Positions 49,394-58,789 of a stretch of 64,000 bases of DNA are shown piece after piece; position 1 is the first letter of the stretch, and each line of letters opens with the position of its first letter. The stretch lies in the NCBI GenBank assembly GCA_045588575.1, contig JAZNEJ010000017.1, positions 1-64,000 on the forward strand, in the 5' to 3' direction. The stretch comes from RGIG5299 sp045588575. Its GTDB lineage: Bacteria > Bacillota > Clostridia > Oscillospirales > RGIG5299. Position numbers and translations under genes: made by a program. The notes under the pieces are model-generated. The model had not been told where the DNA came from. It ran no database searches and saw nothing but the letters and a program-made list of their open reading frames with translations.

Positions 49394-50452
49394 TTACTTA
49401 AGTTCTGCGAAATATTTAATGGTTCTAACCATCTGGCTGGTGTAGGAGTTCTCGTTATCATACCAAGAAACAACCTGAACCTGATAAGTTTCGTCGTCGA
49501 TTTTGGTAACCATGGTCTGAGTTGCATCGAAGAGAGAACCGTAGGTGATACCGATAACGTCGGAAGAAACGATTTCATCGGTGTTGTAACCGAAGGAAGC
49601 GGATTTAGCAGCTTCCATAGCAGCGTTGATGCTTTCTTTGGTAACGTCTTTACCCTTAACAACAGCAACGAGGATGGTGGTTGAGCCGGTGGGAACCGGA
49701 ACACGCTGAGCGGAGCCGATGAGCTTGCCGTTCAATTCGGGAATAACAAGACCGATAGCCTTTGCAGCGCCGGTGGAGTTGGGAACGATGTTCTGAGCGC
49801 CTGCTCTTGCGCGACGGAGGTCGCCTTTTCTCTGGGGACCGTCGAGAATCATCTGGTCGCCGGTGTAAGCGTGAACGGTGGTCATAATACCGCTTAATAC
49901 GGGATATTTATCGTTGAGGGCTTTTGCCATGGGAGCAAGACAGTTGGTGGTGCAAGATGCTGCAGAAATAATCTGGTCGTCAGCAGTGAGGGTGTTTTCG
50001 TTAACGCTGAAAACGATGGTTTTCAAATCGTTACCTGCGGGAGCAGAAATAACAACCTTTTTTGCGCCTGCTTCAACGTGAGCCATTGCCTTTGCTTTAG
50101 AGGTGTAGAAACCTGTGCATTCAAGAACAACGTCAACGTCTAATTCGCCCCAAGGAAGTTCGTTAGCCTTCGGGATAGCGTAAATGGTGATTTCTTTACC
50201 GTCAACGATGATAGCACCGGGAGTTACAACGGTCTTACCGTCTTCTGCGAGAACAGAATCCTTGTAAGAAACGGTGTGTCCTTTAGCGGTGTAGCAACCC
50301 TGAGCGGTGTCGTACTTAAGGAGATGTGCAAGCATTTTGGGGCTGGTAAGGTCGTTAATTGCAACAACCTCGTAACCTTCTGCGCCGAACATCTGGCGGA
50401 ATGCAAGACGTCCGATACGGCCGAAACCGTTAATAGCAACTTTAACAGACAT
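49394..50452 (-). CDS. gap: glyceraldehyde-3-phosphate dehydrogenase
   Basis: A 352-residue glycolytic GAPDH. It begins 'MSVKVAINGFGRIGRLAFRQ', and carries the catalytic 'SAASCTTNCLAPMAKAL', 'TVHAYTGDQ', 'RARAGAQNIVPNSTGAA' and the C-terminal 'WYDNENSYTSQMVRTI'. The ATG at 50452 is fixed by GGAGG and by the family start; a much longer upstream frame without a ribosome site is not coding. Monocistronic, with its own terminator, divergent from polA. Confidence 0.97.
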   Translation of the reverse strand: MSVKVAINGFGRIGRLAFRQMFGAEGYEVVAINDLTSPKMLAHLLKYDTAQGCYTAKGHTVSYKDSVLAEDGKTVVTPGAIIVDGKEITIYAIPKANELPWGELDVDVVLECTGFYTSKAKAMAHVEAGAKKVVISAPAGNDLKTIVFSVNENTLTADDQIISAASCTTNCLAPMAKALNDKYPVLSGIMTTVHAYTGDQMILDGPQRKGDLRRARAGAQNIVPNSTGAAKAIGLVIPELNGKLIGSAQRVPVPTGSTTILVAVVKGKDVTKESINAAMEAAKSASFGYNTDEIVSSDVIGITYGSLFDATQTMVTKIDDETYQVQVVSWYDNENSYTSQMVRTIKYFAELK

Positions 50453-50662
50453 GTGATATACCTCCGAAAAATAATAAATTTTGTTTTTAATACTTATATA
50501 TGATAACTCAAAATAAGAAAAAAAACAAGAGAATTGAGAAAAAAAGCTAAAAAAAATAGGGAAAATATTCACAAAAAAGAAACTGAGTTTTTGTGCAAAA
50601 TAACAAAAGAAGAAAAAAAGAGGCAAAAAATGCAATAAATATAAGGAAAAAACAGTTAGAGA

Positions 50663-50691
50663 TTGATTTTAGTTTAAGAAAGTGGTAAAAT
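50663..50691 (+). promoter_or_regulatory. promoter of polA
   Basis: TTGATT, 17 bases, TAAAAT. The 270-base AT-rich gap between gap and polA holds this and otherwise no feature I can support. Confidence 0.6.
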
Positions 50692-50722
50692 AAAAGGTAA
50701 TAAAAAAAGAGGAAGGTAGCAG

Positions 50723-53254
50723 ATGAAGCTTCTCATAATCGACGGCAACAGCATAATAAACAGGGCGTTTTACGGAGTCAAATCACGTCTTACCAATTCA
50801 GACGGAGTTCCCACAAACGCGGTTTACGGTTTTTTAAATCTTTTGCTCAAAACGGTGCGTCAGTATTCGCCCGATTATATTGCCTGCGCCTTCGACAGAA
50901 GAGAACCCACCTTCCGTCATAAAATGTACGACGGCTATAAGGCAACCCGCAAGGGAATGCCAGAGGAGCTTGCCGTTCAAATGCCTCTTTTAAAGGAATT
51001 ACTCGCATCTATGAATATAAAATGCTTCGAGCTTGCGGGCTATGAGGCGGACGATATAATCGGAACGGCGTCGAGAATATGCAACGAAAAAGAGATTGAA
51101 TGCGTTATTTTAACCGGAGATAAAGACGACCTTCAGTTAGCATCGGGCTATACGAAAATCGCCTTAACCGTAACCAAAGAGCACGAAACGGTAACCGAGC
51201 TTATGGGTGATAAGGAAATTCTTGAAAAATACGGAATTTGCCCCGAAAATTTCATCGACGTAAAGGCTCTTATGGGCGATAGCTCCGATAACGTGCCGGG
51301 TGTTGCGGGCATTGGCGAAAAAAGCGCGTTTGAGCTTATAAAAGAATATAAAACCATTGAAAATCTTTACGAAAACACCGAAAAACTTTCGGGAAGCAGA
51401 AAAGATAAAATAATAAACGGCAAGGAGATGGCGTTTTTATCGAAAACGCTCGTAACCATTGACCGTTTTGTGCCGATAGAATTTAATTTTGATGAAATGA
51501 ATTATACCGAACCCTCGGGGGAAAGGTTTTTAAGCGAGCTTAAATATCTCGGATTTAATTCAATAATCAAAAAGCTCGGCATAACGGCCGAGGCTTCGGT
51601 CTCGGCAGTTAAAAAAGATGCGGTAACGGTAATCGATGTAGGCGCCGAAAAAATTTGCGAAATCTTCAAAGAAAGCGAAAACGCTTTAATAATTCTAAAA
51701 GACGAAAAATTGCTTTTTTCGAATGAAAAAGAGGTTTTTTCGGTAAAAATCGAGGAGATTTCGTCATTAAAAGGCTTTTTTGAGGGAAAAACCAAAAAAA
51801 CGGTTTTTGGCTTAAAGCCGATTTTGCGCTTGCTTTTGAAAAATGAAATTGAGGCAAACAACGTTTGCTTTGATGCCGAAACAGCAGCCTATTTATTAAA
51901 TCCTTCGCAAACCAATTACACTCTTTCAAATGCTATAAGAGAGCTTTTGAAGGAAGATTTTGATTCGGATACCGACGCTTTAACAAGGCTTTTGGCTTTA
52001 AAAACGGTAATGGAGGAAAAGCTTGAAAAGCTGGAAATGACCAAGCTTTATTATGAAATAGAGCTTCCGCTAACCTTCGTTTTGGCGTCTATGGAGCATA
52101 TCGGATTTAAGGCGGACGCCGAGGCTCTTTCGCTTTACGGAGAGGCGCTTTCAGAGGAAGCCGAGCGTATATCCGCTGAAATTTACGAAATTGCAGGCGA
52201 GGAATTTAATATAAACTCTCCCAAACAGCTGGGAGTAATCCTTTTTGAAAAGTTAGGATTAAAAAGCGGCAAAAAGACAAAAAGCGGCTATTCAACCGAT
52301 GCTCAAACGCTTGAAAAGTTAAAATCAAAGCACGAAATAATAGCAAAAATTTTAGATTACAGAAGCGTTACAAAGCTCAAATCCACCTATGCTGAAGGTC
52401 TTTTAAAACAAATTGAGGCCGACGGAAGAATTCACTCCACCTTTTTGCAAACGGTAACTCAAACGGGAAGAATTTCCTCAAAGGAGCCGAATTTGCAAAA
52501 TATTCCCGTTAGAAAAGAAATAGGCAGAGAGCTTCGAAAAATGTTTATTGCCGAAGACGGAATGACTCTCGTTGACGGCGACTATTCTCAAATTGAGCTT
52601 AGGGTTTTGGCGGATATTTCAAAGGATGCCGAAATGACCGACGCCTTTTTAAACGACGAGGATATTCACACCAAAACGGCGTCCGAGGTTTTCAAAATTC
52701 ATCCCGAATTCGTAACGCCGTTAATGAGAACGAGAGCCAAGGCGGTAAATTTCGGCATAGTTTACGGAATGGGCGAATTTTCGCTTTCGGAGGACCTTAA
52801 AATTTCAATAGTTGAAGCAAGAAACTATATAAAAAACTACCTTGAAAGCTATATAGGCGTTAAGGAATACGTCGAGAGAGTAGTTAAAGAGGCGAAAGAA
52901 AACGGCTACGTTAAAACCGCCTTCGGCAGAATAAGATATATTCCCGAGCTTGCGGCTGCAAACAAAAATATAGTTAATTTCGGCGAAAGAGTTGCAAGAA
53001 ACACCCCCATTCAGGGCACGGCGGCAGACATAATAAAAATAGCTATGGTAAGAGTTTACAATCGACTTAAAGAAGAAAAACTTAATGCCCGACTTATTCT
53101 TCAAATTCACGACGAAATGATTGTTGAATGCGCTTCCGACGAAAAGGAAAAAGTTATAGAAATAATGCGTGAAGAAATGGAAAAAAGCGCAAATCTTACC
53201 GTTCCGTTAAAGGCAGATATCAATTCCGGCAAAAGCTGGTTTAATGCAAAATAA
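50723..53254 (+). CDS. polA: DNA polymerase I
   Basis: An 843-residue family A polymerase. Residues 1-290 are the 5'-3' exonuclease ('LLIIDGNSIINRAFYG', 'GDKDDLQLAS', 'GDSSDNVPGVAGIGEKSA'). Residues about 300-440 correspond to a 3'-5' exonuclease fold but lack the DxE and other metal-binding motifs, so proofreading is absent as in Bacillus PolA. The polymerase domain has motif A 'DGDYSQIELRVLA', motif B 'RAKAVNFGIVYGMGEFSLSE' and motif C 'LQIHDEMIVE'. It acts in repair and Okazaki fragment processing. GGAAGG precedes the ATG. Confidence 0.96.
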   Translation: MKLLIIDGNSIINRAFYGVKSRLTNSDGVPTNAVYGFLNLLLKTVRQYSPDYIACAFDRREPTFRHKMYDGYKATRKGMPEELAVQMPLLKELLASMNIKCFELAGYEADDIIGTASRICNEKEIECVILTGDKDDLQLASGYTKIALTVTKEHETVTELMGDKEILEKYGICPENFIDVKALMGDSSDNVPGVAGIGEKSAFELIKEYKTIENLYENTEKLSGSRKDKIINGKEMAFLSKTLVTIDRFVPIEFNFDEMNYTEPSGERFLSELKYLGFNSIIKKLGITAEASVSAVKKDAVTVIDVGAEKICEIFKESENALIILKDEKLLFSNEKEVFSVKIEEISSLKGFFEGKTKKTVFGLKPILRLLLKNEIEANNVCFDAETAAYLLNPSQTNYTLSNAIRELLKEDFDSDTDALTRLLALKTVMEEKLEKLEMTKLYYEIELPLTFVLASMEHIGFKADAEALSLYGEALSEEAERISAEIYEIAGEEFNINSPKQLGVILFEKLGLKSGKKTKSGYSTDAQTLEKLKSKHEIIAKILDYRSVTKLKSTYAEGLLKQIEADGRIHSTFLQTVTQTGRISSKEPNLQNIPVRKEIGRELRKMFIAEDGMTLVDGDYSQIELRVLADISKDAEMTDAFLNDEDIHTKTASEVFKIHPEFVTPLMRTRAKAVNFGIVYGMGEFSLSEDLKISIVEARNYIKNYLESYIGVKEYVERVVKEAKENGYVKTAFGRIRYIPELAAANKNIVNFGERVARNTPIQGTAADIIKIAMVRVYNRLKEEKLNARLILQIHDEMIVECASDEKEKVIEIMREEMEKSANLTVPLKADINSGKSWFNAK

Positions 53255-53269
53255 ACAGAAAAAGGAAAA

Positions 53270-53938
53270 ATGAAAATGATTTTTGACGCAATAATTTTTG
53301 ATTTCGATTACACACTTGCTGACGGCACCGAGGCAATAGTCGAGTGCTATAATTACGCTTTCAGAACGAAAGGCTTTAAGGAAGCGGAGCGTGAGCCCGT
53401 AAGACGCACCGTTGGAATGACGGTTAGAGATTCAATAACCGTTTTAACAGGCTGTAAGGATGCCGAGCTCGTTGAAGAGATGCGCCTTTTATTCAGAGAA
53501 AAGGCCGATGAAATTTTATCAAAGGAAACTAAGCTTTACAGCGGCACCAAGCCTCTTTTGGAAATGTTAAGAGAAAAGGGAATCGGCACCGCAATAGTTT
53601 CTTCAAAGGAAAAATTCCGCATTGAAGAAACGCTCGGAATGCACGGTGCGCTTGACCTTATGGAGCTTATAATCGGCGTTTCGTCTGCTCCCGAGCCCAA
53701 GCCCTCGCCCGTTGGCGTGCAGATGGCGGTTAAAGAGCTTAACGCAAAAAATCCGCTTTACGTCGGCGATAGCTTAATAGATTTCCAAACCGCAAAAAAT
53801 GCGGGGCTTCCCTTTGCGGCAGTAACCACCGGCACAACCTCAAAGGAGGATTTTTTGAAAGAAAATGCCGATAATTCGGTTGAAATTTACGGAATTTTCG
53901 CAAATACCGACGAATTAAGGGAAGCTCTCGAAAAATGA
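53270..53938 (+). CDS. HAD superfamily hydrolase (phosphoglycolate phosphatase-like)
   Basis: A 222-residue HAD phosphatase, subclass IA. Motif I 'IIFDFDYTLADGTEA' has the two catalytic Asp, a helical cap with 'VGMTVRDSITVLTG' follows, motif II is 'AIVSSKEKFR', the Lys lies in 'EPKPSPVGVQMA', and motif IV is 'YVGDSLIDFQTAKNAGL'. It resembles Gph or pyrophosphatase PpaX; substrate unknown. It lies 15 bases after polA and overlaps the next gene by four, in a run ending with tsaD. Confidence 0.88.
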   Translation: MKMIFDAIIFDFDYTLADGTEAIVECYNYAFRTKGFKEAEREPVRRTVGMTVRDSITVLTGCKDAELVEEMRLLFREKADEILSKETKLYSGTKPLLEMLREKGIGTAIVSSKEKFRIEETLGMHGALDLMELIIGVSSAPEPKPSPVGVQMAVKELNAKNPLYVGDSLIDFQTAKNAGLPFAAVTTGTTSKEDFLKENADNSVEIYGIFANTDELREALEK

Positions 53939-55230
53939 TTTTCTACGTAACAGATATAGACGGCACCTTGAAATCCAATAAAGCACCGCTTTCGGAAAAT
54001 ACCAAGCGGCTTATAAAAGAGTGCGAAGAAAAGGGAGTTTTAATATCAACGGCAACTGCAAGAGGCTTTAATTCAGCTCTTTCTGCGCTTGATAAAACCG
54101 TTTTAAAGGCTCCCATGATAAGTCTTTCGGGTGCTGAAATTTACTATTCCGATACCGACGAAATAAAAAGATTTCCCATCGATTCAAAAACGGTTTTAAC
54201 GGTGGGCAAGCAGGCCGAAAAAACGGGAGCCGACGTCTTTTATTATTACGCCGCAAAGAGCGAAAAGGAGCTTTTGATTTGCTCCGACGAGCTTAAAACC
54301 GAGGGCGGAAAAAGATTTAAAAAAATGCGCGATTTTCCCGAAAAGCAAAGCTTTGCCTTGTCGAAAACACCTTATTTTGCGCCGAAAAACAGTGCGAAAA
54401 ATAATGAATACGAGTGTCTTTACATAGTTTGTGTCGGTGATGAGTCCGATATAAAAGCAATTTTCGAAACCGCAGTTTCGGGCAAAAATTTAAATTACGA
54501 ACGCTTTAACGAGCATAATTCAACCGCCTGCTATCTTGAAATTTGTTCAAAAGAGGGCGGTAAAGGAAACGTTGCAAAGCGCCTTAAAAACGAGCTTTTT
54601 TGCGATGAAATAATATCGTTTGGCGATAACTTAAACGACCTTTCAATGAAAAAGGTTTCAGAGCGTTTTTATGCATCGGAGGAATCGTGCGATTTGGTTA
54701 AAAACGAGGCAAACGGAGTTTTAATCGGAGATGATGCAGTTATGAAATTCATTGCATTTAACGAGGGCGTTTCAAACGAGGGTGTTTCGGTTAACCAAGC
54801 AACCGACTGTGATATTTTTGAAATAGCCAAGCTTGAAAAAGAAAATTTTTCTGAGTTTTACAGCGAAAAAACAATAATTCAAACGTTAAATAACGGATTT
54901 TCAAAAATTTTTACTGCAAAAGTGTGCGGAATGCTTTGCGGCTACGTAATTATTGATTTTTTACCCGATTTTGCCGAAATACTTAAAATTTTCGTAAAGC
55001 CCGAGTTCAGAGGTAAGGGCTTGGCAAAATTACTTCATAACGAGTGCGTTTTGGTTTGCAAAGAGAATAAAACGAATAAAATTTTGCTTGAAGTGAGAAG
55101 TAAAAATCTCGCAAAGGAATTTTATAATCGCTTGGGCTATAAGGTTGACGGTGTTAGAAAAAACTATTACAAAAATCCCGATGACGATGCCGTTTTAATG
55201 AGCCTTGATTTAAAGAAAGAGGAAATATAA
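53935..55230 (+). CDS. HAD-IIB phosphatase fused to a RimI-like acetyltransferase
   Basis: A 431-residue two-domain protein. Residues 1-275 are a Cof-type HAD phosphatase: 'YVTDIDGTLKSNKAPLSENT' motif I, 'LISTATARGFNSA' motif II, 'ISFGDNLNDLSMKKVS' motif IV. Residues about 283-428 are a GNAT domain with 'IFVKPEFRGKGLAKLLHNEC' (acetyl-CoA loop) and 'LEVRSKNLAKEFYNRLGYKV', the RimI pattern. Immediately downstream is tsaD; in many Firmicutes rimI stands just before tsaD, so the GNAT half occupies the rimI position and may acetylate ribosomal protein S18. The fused phosphatase is unexplained. Confidence 0.85.
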   Translation: MIFYVTDIDGTLKSNKAPLSENTKRLIKECEEKGVLISTATARGFNSALSALDKTVLKAPMISLSGAEIYYSDTDEIKRFPIDSKTVLTVGKQAEKTGADVFYYYAAKSEKELLICSDELKTEGGKRFKKMRDFPEKQSFALSKTPYFAPKNSAKNNEYECLYIVCVGDESDIKAIFETAVSGKNLNYERFNEHNSTACYLEICSKEGGKGNVAKRLKNELFCDEIISFGDNLNDLSMKKVSERFYASEESCDLVKNEANGVLIGDDAVMKFIAFNEGVSNEGVSVNQATDCDIFEIAKLEKENFSEFYSEKTIIQTLNNGFSKIFTAKVCGMLCGYVIIDFLPDFAEILKIFVKPEFRGKGLAKLLHNECVLVCKENKTNKILLEVRSKNLAKEFYNRLGYKVDGVRKNYYKNPDDDAVLMSLDLKKEEI

Positions 55231-56232
55231 ATGTTAATTTTGGGAATTGAAACCTCGTGCGACGAAACCGCCGCCGCCGTTGTTAAAGACGGCAGAGAGG
55301 TTTTATCGAAATCGGTTGTAACGCAAATAGACGTGCATAAGCTTTACGGCGGCGTTGTGCCGGAAATTGCATCTCGTATGCACACCGAGGCCTTAATGCC
55401 CGTTTGCGAAAAAGCAATTAAAGATGCAAATCTTTCTTTTAACGATATAGATGCCGTTTCGGTTACCTACGCCCCCGGCTTAATCGGCGCTGTTTTAACG
55501 GGTGTCAGCTTTGCAAAGGGACTTTCCTATGCTCTTTCAAAGCCGCTTATTCCCGTTCATCATATAAGAGGACATATTTCGGTTTTATACACCGTTTTCA
55601 AAGAATTGGAACCGCCTTTTATGGCAATTTGCGCCTCGGGCGGACATACGAGTATAGTTTACGTTAAAAGCTACACGGAGTTTGAACTTGTTGGCAAAAC
55701 ACGCGACGATGCGGCAGGTGAAAGCTACGATAAGGTTGCAAGAGTTTTGGGGCTTACCTACCCCGGAGGTCCGCAAATAGACGCGCTTTCGGTTAACGGA
55801 AACGAAAAGGCCTATAAAATTCCCATAGTTTCATTTGAAGATAACGCTTTTGATTTTTCATTTTCGGGAGTTAAAACCTTCGTTATAAATCTTGCTCATA
55901 ACGCCGAGCAAAAGGGAATTGAAATTTGCAAAGAAGACCTTGCGGCATCGTTTAACTTCGTCGTTTCAAAAACGCTCGGAGATAAGCTTTTTGCGGCGGC
56001 AAAGCATTATAACGTTAAAAAAATTGCGGCGGTCGGCGGCGTTTCGGCAAATAACCGATTGAGAAAATATCTTGAAGAAGGCGCAAAAAAAGAAGGCTTT
56101 GAGCTTTATCTTCCCCCCAAAGAGCTTTCGGGAGATAACGGCGTTATGCCTGCGGCGCAGGGATATTTTGAATTTTTAAGCGGCAACGTTGCGGGCCTTG
56201 ATTTAAACGGCTACGCCACCAAGGAAATTTAA
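55231..56232 (+). CDS. tsaD: tRNA N6-threonylcarbamoyltransferase TsaD
   Basis: A 333-residue Kae1/TsaD/Gcp ATPase that installs t6A37 on ANN-decoding tRNAs with TsaB and TsaE. 'ILGIETSCDETAAAVV' start, 'GGVVPEIASRMHTEAL', metal-binding 'PVHHIRGHIS' (HxxxH), 'ICASGGHTSIVYV', 'FDFSFSGVKTFV' and 'AAVGGVSANNRLR' are all present. Start follows the HAD-GNAT stop by zero bases. tsaB and tsaE are not in the window. Confidence 0.96.
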   Translation: MLILGIETSCDETAAAVVKDGREVLSKSVVTQIDVHKLYGGVVPEIASRMHTEALMPVCEKAIKDANLSFNDIDAVSVTYAPGLIGAVLTGVSFAKGLSYALSKPLIPVHHIRGHISVLYTVFKELEPPFMAICASGGHTSIVYVKSYTEFELVGKTRDDAAGESYDKVARVLGLTYPGGPQIDALSVNGNEKAYKIPIVSFEDNAFDFSFSGVKTFVINLAHNAEQKGIEICKEDLAASFNFVVSKTLGDKLFAAAKHYNVKKIAAVGGVSANNRLRKYLEEGAKKEGFELYLPPKELSGDNGVMPAAQGYFEFLSGNVAGLDLNGYATKEI

Positions 56233-56242
56233 GAGGTGTTTT

Positions 56243-56959
56243 ATGAAAACTGTAGTTGTAACGGGCGCTTCAAGAGGAATAGGAAGCGAAATCGCAAGAG
56301 TTTTTTCGGAAAACGGATATAACGTTATAATAAACTATTTTAAAAGCGAAGAAGAAGCCGTAACTCTTGCAAACGAGCTTGATAATGCGGCTTCGGTTAA
56401 AGCCGACGTTTCAACCGAAGAGGGCGCGAAATTTCTCATAAGCGAAGCAGTAAGAATTTTCGGCGGAGTTGACGTGCTTGTAAACAATGCGGGCGTTGCT
56501 CTTCGCAAAATGCTTTGCGACACCACCTTGGAGGAATGGAGAAATCTTTTTGCCGTTGACGTTGAATCGGTTTTCCTTTGTTCAAAGGCGGCAAGCGAAA
56601 TTATGGTTAGAAACAAAAGCGGAAGAATAATAAACGTTTCTTCAATGTGGGGAGTTAAGGGCGCATCTGTTGAAGTTTGCTATTCTGCGGCAAAGGCCTC
56701 TGTTATAGGCTTTACCAAGGCTCTTGCAAGAGAATTGGGACCTTCCGGAATAACGGTTAACGCAATTGCCCCCGGTGTTATTGAAACCGATATGAACGCA
56801 TCGCTTACCGAAGAAGATAAACAAATGCTTATAGATGAAACTCCCGTTTGTAAACTCGGCACACCGAGAGACGTTGCAAATGCGGCTTTATATTTGGCAT
56901 CAAGCGGAGCGGCTTTTGTTACCGCTCAGGTTTTGGGTGTAGACGGCGGAATAATCTAA
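56243..56959 (+). CDS. short-chain dehydrogenase/reductase (FabG-like)
   Basis: A 238-residue SDR. The cofactor loop 'VVTGASRGIGSEIARVF' (residues 4-20), 'VDVLVNNAGVALRK', catalytic 'SSMWGVKGASVEVCYSAAKA' (Ser, Tyr, Lys) and 'APGVIETDMNASL' are intact. Sequence and length are close to 3-oxoacyl-ACP reductase FabG, but Trp replaces the usual residue after SSM and no fatty acid genes are near, so the substrate is uncertain. It is the next gene after tsaD (10-base gap). Confidence 0.88.
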   Translation: MKTVVVTGASRGIGSEIARVFSENGYNVIINYFKSEEEAVTLANELDNAASVKADVSTEEGAKFLISEAVRIFGGVDVLVNNAGVALRKMLCDTTLEEWRNLFAVDVESVFLCSKAASEIMVRNKSGRIINVSSMWGVKGASVEVCYSAAKASVIGFTKALARELGPSGITVNAIAPGVIETDMNASLTEEDKQMLIDETPVCKLGTPRDVANAALYLASSGAAFVTAQVLGVDGGII

Positions 56960-56988
56960 CAAAAAATTTCCAAAGAAGGAGTTTTAAT

Positions 56989-58452
56989 ATGAAAAGATTT
57001 TTAGCGTTTTTCCTTGTATTAATAATTTGTTTTTCTCTCGCATCGTGCAACAATGAAACAGGCGGAGCAGAAAGCTCCGAGCCTTCGAGTATGCCCGAAT
57101 CGAGCGTTCCCGAGTCAAGCGTTCCCGAATCGAGTACGCCCGAATCAAGCGTTCCCGAATCGAGTACGCCCGAATCGAGCGTTGCCGAGGCGAGTGTGCC
57201 CGAGGAAGAGGAAACTCCGATTGTTTCGGCAAATTTGGCGGCATTTAATGCAAACACAAAAAACGGTTACAGCATTTTAGAACAAGACGGAAAAAGATAT
57301 TGCGTTGATTCAAAAGGATTTAAAGTCGGGGAAATTCCGAGTGGGGAGATAAACGTTACAAACGTTTATAACGGCGTTTTTATGACCTACGACGGAAGCA
57401 AGGTGCGCATAAGAAAAACTAACGGTGAAGAAATTAAAATTCCGGGAAATGCAACCACTTTAAAAATACTTTTTGCAACCGACACCGAGTTTTTTGATGC
57501 CGATTCAAACGACGATTATTCCGATTTGGCGTCGAAAAACGACCTTGTAAACGCGCTTTTCAAAGACGGATATATTCTGGCGGTTAAATTGCTTGAAGGC
57601 TCAACGGGTTACCGATTCCAAATGGGTGTTATAGGGCTTGACGGAAAGTGGAAGCATAACCTTTCCTTTGATAACCCTCTTTTGCGAGAAATAGGAATTA
57701 CTGATTACAGGGCTTGGTATAACCTCGGTGAAATTTTTGGTAATCTCGATTATTGCGGCGAAGGCATTTTAAGAGCCTACGGTAATTTTGGCGGAAAAAC
57801 GGTTAGCGTTTATTACGATATTGAGAAAAACGTTACTTATAAGCTTACCGGTAAGCATTTAATGAACAGAGTGCCGATTTTCAAAGACGGCGTTTATATT
57901 GAAGAAGTTGTAACTGCGCACGATATGTCGGTTGGAACCTTTATTTTGTATTCAATGGGAAGCGACGGAAAATTAAGCGGCTTGCCTGCGGGCGCAAAGG
58001 TATTTTCGTTTAATAAAAGCAACCTTTCGGGCGCTGCTATTTATTCCTCTTACGATGAAGCATCGGGCAAAAACTATTATATTGTGTGCAATATAAGAGG
58101 TAATACCGTTAAGCAGTTTGAAGCCTACGATATTGCCGATATCAATCCCATATACGGCACGAATACTGCTCAAATCCTCATTTATAATGCCGACGGCAGC
58201 TACAACTACACAAAAATAGACGCTAACGGCAATTTCCTCTTTAATCCCATTAAGATAAGCGGTAAAACCGATTTTTACATAACCGATGCCGACGGCAATA
58301 CGGTTAAAAGCTACAACGCTTCGGAATACGACGGCGGCTACGCAAATCTTATAGCGGTAAAGGATGATGGCACCAAAGCAGGTGAATATAAAAACGCCGA
58401 TATAAGAAACGGAATAATTAAATCGGGAAACGATTATATAGAAATAAACTAA
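56989..58452 (+). CDS. lipoprotein with Pro-Glu-Ser-Ser repeat linker
   Basis: A 487-residue lipoprotein. Signal peptide with lipobox SLASC (Cys20). Residues about 27-75 are a PESSV/PESST repeat linker. The rest is a beta-rich region with many Asn, Asp, Gly and Tyr and repeated 'VYNGVFMTYDGSKVRIR'-like strands suggestive of a propeller or WG-type surface domain. I recognise no enzyme family. GAAGGAG precedes the ATG. It ends the polA-tsaD run, or is separate; a terminator lies 60 bases after. Confidence 0.7.
   Translation: MKRFLAFFLVLIICFSLASCNNETGGAESSEPSSMPESSVPESSVPESSTPESSVPESSTPESSVAEASVPEEEETPIVSANLAAFNANTKNGYSILEQDGKRYCVDSKGFKVGEIPSGEINVTNVYNGVFMTYDGSKVRIRKTNGEEIKIPGNATTLKILFATDTEFFDADSNDDYSDLASKNDLVNALFKDGYILAVKLLEGSTGYRFQMGVIGLDGKWKHNLSFDNPLLREIGITDYRAWYNLGEIFGNLDYCGEGILRAYGNFGGKTVSVYYDIEKNVTYKLTGKHLMNRVPIFKDGVYIEEVVTAHDMSVGTFILYSMGSDGKLSGLPAGAKVFSFNKSNLSGAAIYSSYDEASGKNYYIVCNIRGNTVKQFEAYDIADINPIYGTNTAQILIYNADGSYNYTKIDANGNFLFNPIKISGKTDFYITDADGNTVKSYNASEYDGGYANLIAVKDDGTKAGEYKNADIRNGIIKSGNDYIEIN
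57098..57198 (+). repeat. 15-base coding tandem repeat
   Basis: About six to seven imperfect copies of CCCGAATCGAGCGTT-type units inside the lipoprotein linker, each encoding Pro-Glu-Ser-Ser-Val/Thr. Unit number is likely to vary between strains by slippage. Confidence 0.85.
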
Positions 58453-58513
58453 CGAAAAAGCACCAACAAAAGGGTGTCTGCCGTAGAGCAATATACTCGA
58501 ACCGACAGGAAAA

Positions 58514-58549
58514 GGACAGAGAGTGTTTTACATTCTCTGTCCTCTTTTC
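58514..58549 (+). terminator. terminator after the lipoprotein gene
   Basis: GGACAGAGA / TCTCTGTCC hairpin (12 pairs with one G-U) followed by TCTTTTCTT. Confidence 0.8.
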
Positions 58550-58593
58550 TTGACAAGCACTGCATTTGTGAACACAAAAGCTATTTTCAGTTA

Positions 58594-58785
58594 TAAGTTA
58601 TGAGGTTCGCTTACGCTCGCCGTTATGGGTTTGCTCTGCAAACGTTATGATATGATCGCCTTGCTACTTCAAGCTGCACCGAAGGTGCATCATAACTTGC
58701 CGAAGGCAATCATAACTCTAAACTCGCCGGAGGCGATCATAGCTGGCGACCTGCTCTGTGGCAGGCTCGCCAACGTTGGTGCTTT
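58594..58785. repeat. cluster of short GC hairpins with ATCATAAC spacers
   Basis: Noncoding. Successive perfect hairpins GTTTGC-TCT-GCAAAC, GCACC-GAA-GGTGC, TTGCC-GAA-GGCAA, TCGCC-GGA-GGCGA and TGGCGA-CCTGC/GCAGG-TCGCCA are joined by TTATGA or ATCATAAC spacers; an outer pair TATGATCGCC (near 58652) and GGCGATCATA (near 58732) can enclose the block. It resembles REP-like palindromic elements. No gene spans it. Confidence 0.7.
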
Positions 58786-58789
58786 TAAT

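Noticed and set aside
50453..50635. N-terminal extension of GAPDH (61 Phe-rich residues)
   Set aside because: Low-complexity AT-derived sequence upstream of a clear GGAGG and the canonical start; not part of the enzyme.
57098..57198. CRISPR or noncoding tandem repeat
   Set aside because: The repeats are 15 bases, in frame and encode a Pro-Glu-Ser-Ser linker within an intact lipoprotein gene.
56989..58452. Substrate-binding protein of a transporter
   Set aside because: It is a lipoprotein, but the beta-rich repeats and absence of permease or ATPase genes nearby do not support it.
58594..58785. CRISPR array
   Set aside because: The repeated units are palindromes of differing sequence with 7-8 base constant spacers, the reverse of a CRISPR (constant repeats, unique spacers of about 30 bases); no cas genes are near.
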